Below are positions 63,979-64,000 of a stretch of 64,000 nucleotides of DNA, one piece after another. The translations under genes and the position numbers were made by a program. The DNA lies in NCBI GenBank assembly GCA_963727495.1, contig CAVSGQ010000015.1:160012-224011 (forward strand). The letters are read 5' to 3'. Source of the stretch: Actinophytocola sp963727495. GTDB lineage: Bacteria > Actinomycetota > Actinomycetes > Mycobacteriales > Pseudonocardiaceae. Below the pieces are notes generated by a model, which saw nothing but the letters and a program-made list of their open reading frames with translations, had not been told where the DNA came from and did no database searches. The first letter of the stretch is position 1. Every line of letters begins with the position of its first letter.

Positions 63979-64000
63979 GAGGCCGATCTCAGGTGCGCCG

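Overview
This 64-kb window is very GC-rich (roughly 70% or more) and reads as accessory chromosome of a filamentous actinobacterium. Pointers are many GTG/TTG starts, frequent start/stop overlaps (ATGA, GTGA), the XRE regulator + DUF397 + DUF574-type methyltransferase trio, two LLM-class (F420-type) oxidoreductases, a dnaE2 fragment and several secreted GC-rich proteins. A Pseudonocardiales-like host is my inference; no 16S, tRNA or other phylogenetic marker lies in the window.

Layout. 1-0.8 kb: 3' end of dnaE2. 0.85-4.3 kb: a decayed zone with an IS5-like element whose transposase is broken by a 13-bp tandem duplication, a frameshifted HTH regulator, a twice-frameshifted DUF3887/hydrolase gene and a LysR remnant. 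4.3-13.7 kb: mostly regulator-target pairs: a TioE-like double-MerR regulator divergent from an erythromycin-esterase-like gene, a hydrolase preceded by a 17-codon leader ORF and hairpin, an SRPBCC-ArsR-MFS operon with two phased palindromes, a membrane protein with its winged-helix regulator, and VOC, DUF2795 and hemerythrin genes. 13.8-17.4 kb: a two-gene unit with a 994-aa TIR-WD40 protein. 17.4-26.7 kb: CMD/HxlR pair, lipoprotein, reductase, a two-component system with a small secreted protein, a 21/42-bp repeat tract, and a TetR-controlled LLM/SMP-30 pair.

26.7-30.5 kb: arsenic resistance (CDF transporter, arsM, arsR, arsC, ArsR-phosphatase fusion) without a visible Acr3/ArsB pump. 30.5-34.8 kb: secreted GH12-like protein, a PAP2-acyltransferase fusion and a DMT transporter. 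35.0-36.8 kb: DUF190-crcB-DUF190-crcB fluoride module with a hairpin over the first crcB ribosome site. 36.8-40.9 kb: CopC-like and DUF4142 envelope proteins and a second two-component system. 40.9-44.5 kb: a redox operon (Pro-rich exported protein, ApbE, ferric-reductase-like membrane protein, NuoF-like protein, ferredoxin). 44.7-50.6 kb: a sugar-acid locus in which a FadR-type regulator, a dehydrogenase, an enolase-superfamily dehydratase and a three-gene ABC importer share two nearly identical palindromes. 51.2-54.0 kb: LLM oxidoreductase with a KstR-like box, hydrolase and AraC regulator.

53.9-59.0 kb holds the most unusual system: a tightly overlapping operon of a MerT-like membrane protein, a radical SAM enzyme of the MJ0619/tetraether-synthase type, a methyltransferase and a CDP-alcohol phosphotransferase, divergent from a Crp/Fnr regulator and an SRPBCC protein across a perfect 16-bp palindrome. 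The window ends with an MFS protein, the DUF397/XRE/methyltransferase trio and a TauE/SafE permease.

At least seven genes carry frameshifts. Most can be explained by one-base length changes in short G or C runs, so sequencing or consensus error must be excluded before calling them pseudogenes. The 13-bp duplication in the transposase and the internal deletion in the LysR remnant are better candidates for real mutations.
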